A stretch of DNA of 42,711 bases, from positions 1 through 42,711 of the forward strand of contig CAINUX010000288.1 of the NCBI GenBank assembly GCA_903853895.1, in the 5' to 3' direction. Shown here piece by piece: positions 42,128-42,711 of the stretch. The notes beneath the pieces were generated by a model. It did no database searches and was not told the origin of the DNA. It was given only the letters and a program-made list of their open reading frames with translations. The position numbers were made by a program, and so were the translations under genes. Every line of letters begins with the position of its first letter. Positions within the stretch are counted from its first letter, which is position 1. The stretch is from an uncultured beta proteobacterium (lineage in GTDB: Bacteria; Pseudomonadota; Gammaproteobacteria; Burkholderiales; Burkholderiaceae_C).

Positions 42128-42711
42128 ATGTTTACAAAAATTCTCATTGCCAACCGTGGCGAAATCGCTTGCCGGGTTGCCGCTACTGCCCGGCGCATGG
42201 CCGTCAAAACCGTTGCCGTCTATTCCGATGCCGATGCCGGTTCCAAGCACGTCGCCGCGTGTGACGAAGCCATCCACATTGGCGGCAGCGCACCCAAGGA
42301 CAGCTACCTGCGCTGGGAAAAAATCATTGCAGCGGCACAGGCCACAGGCGCCCAGGCCATCCACCCGGGTTACGGATTCCTGAGCGAGAACGAAGAGTTC
42401 GCGCGTGCCTGCGCCACGGCGGGGCTGGTTTTTATCGGGCCACCCGCCTCGGCCATCAAGGCCATGGGCCTAAAGGCTGAATCCAAGCAGCTGATGGAAA
42501 AGGCCGGTGTGCCCCTGGTGCCCGGCTATCACGGCGCCAACCAGGACCCGGCGTTGCTGCAGGCCGAGGCAGACCGCATCGGCTACCCGGTGTTGATCAA
42601 GGCCAGCGCCGGCGGTGGTGGCAAGGGCATGCGTGCGGTGGACAAGGCCGAAGACTTTGCCGCTGCGCTGGCCAGTTGCAAACGCGAGGCCATCAACAGC
42701 TTTGGCGATGA
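42128..42711 (+). CDS. liuD: Methylcrotonyl-CoA carboxylase alpha (biotin carboxylase) subunit, partial
   Basis: The first 194 codons of the biotin-carboxylase subunit; the gene runs off the right edge. The N-terminus FTKILIANRGEIACRVAATA is the biotin carboxylase start, HPGYGFLSENEEFA is conserved, and the ATP-grasp glycine loop KASAGGGGKGMR is intact. The biotin attachment domain lies outside. Assignment as MCC rather than another acyl-CoA carboxylase rests on the liuB gene 14 bases upstream. AATGAGGA supplies a ribosome binding site before ATG 42128. Confidence 0.95.
   Translation, partial: MFTKILIANRGEIACRVAATARRMAVKTVAVYSDADAGSKHVAACDEAIHIGGSAPKDSYLRWEKIIAAAQATGAQAIHPGYGFLSENEEFARACATAGLVFIGPPASAIKAMGLKAESKQLMEKAGVPLVPGYHGANQDPALLQAEADRIGYPVLIKASAGGGGKGMRAVDKAEDFAAALASCKREAINSFGD

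Overview
The window reads as chromosomal DNA of a betaproteobacterium, most likely a member of the Comamonadaceae (Rhodoferax/Polaromonas/Acidovorax type). This is inferred from the GC-rich coding sequence, the 5S rRNA sequence, the CorC-Lnt-GlyQ-GlyS-GmhB-PlsC gene order, a Gram-negative general porin, AceK, a LiuR-type leucine catabolic regulon and a dispersed repeat of a type I associate with this family. No tRNA, CRISPR array, phage or intact transposon is visible.

Layout. (1) 1-143: 3' part of a 5S rRNA gene and its strong terminator, the end of an rRNA operon. (2) 327-10054: a minus-strand conserved protein, then a dense plus-strand housekeeping run: GNAT acetyltransferase, CorC, apolipoprotein N-acyltransferase Lnt, glycyl-tRNA synthetase GlyQ/GlyS, heptose bisphosphate phosphatase GmhB, acyltransferase PlsC and a YgjP-like metalloprotease. 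Most of these genes overlap or are spaced by a few bases. (3) 10104-13914: a porin divergent from a lipoprotein phosphoesterase-like gene, a candidate small RNA/terminator, and a membrane-anchored SUMF1-domain protein. (4) 13917-16751: an MBL-fold hydrolase divergent from liuR-liuA (isovaleryl-CoA dehydrogenase), with a perfect 22-bp palindrome between them. (5) 16780-21492: LTA-synthase-like sulfatase-fold protein, beta-carbonic anhydrase and AceK. (6) 21493-23429: a gene-poor, more AT-rich stretch with one unrecognised membrane protein. (7) 23430-24470: threonine aldolase. (8) 24550-30102: a minus-strand block of four envelope genes, comprising an 824-residue Lnt-like fusion, an anchored protein, a secreted SGNH hydrolase with a calcium loop, and a secreted Sel1-like protein. 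(9) 30207-32567: thiolase and acyl-CoA dehydrogenase behind a second copy of the same palindrome. (10) 32592-40370: TonB-like protein, rhodanese, TetR regulator divergent from an AidB-like dehydrogenase, two small envelope proteins, thioesterase, GST, a hypothetical protein and an AraC regulator. (11) 40491 to the end: methylcrotonyl-CoA carboxylase beta and the start of alpha.

How they fit. LiuR, LiuA, the thiolase and MCC subunits (LiuB/LiuD) outline leucine/isovalerate degradation to acetyl-CoA, but the genes are split over 27 kb. The identical 25-bp LiuR-site sequence at two loci ties the first two parts together; no such site was seen before the MCC genes. CorC, Lnt, GmhB, PlsC, porin and TonB are envelope functions.

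The most unusual observations are three. First, a roughly 50-bp repeat family with four intergenic copies that supply stop codons, a ribosome binding site or promoter-proximal DNA, plus one copy inside the MCC beta reading frame. Second, the Lnt-like fusion with an altered active-site loop inside the four-gene envelope block. Third, an inverted-repeat insert in frame inside the AraC-type regulator. Everything is read by eye; family names rest on recognised motifs, not on database searches.
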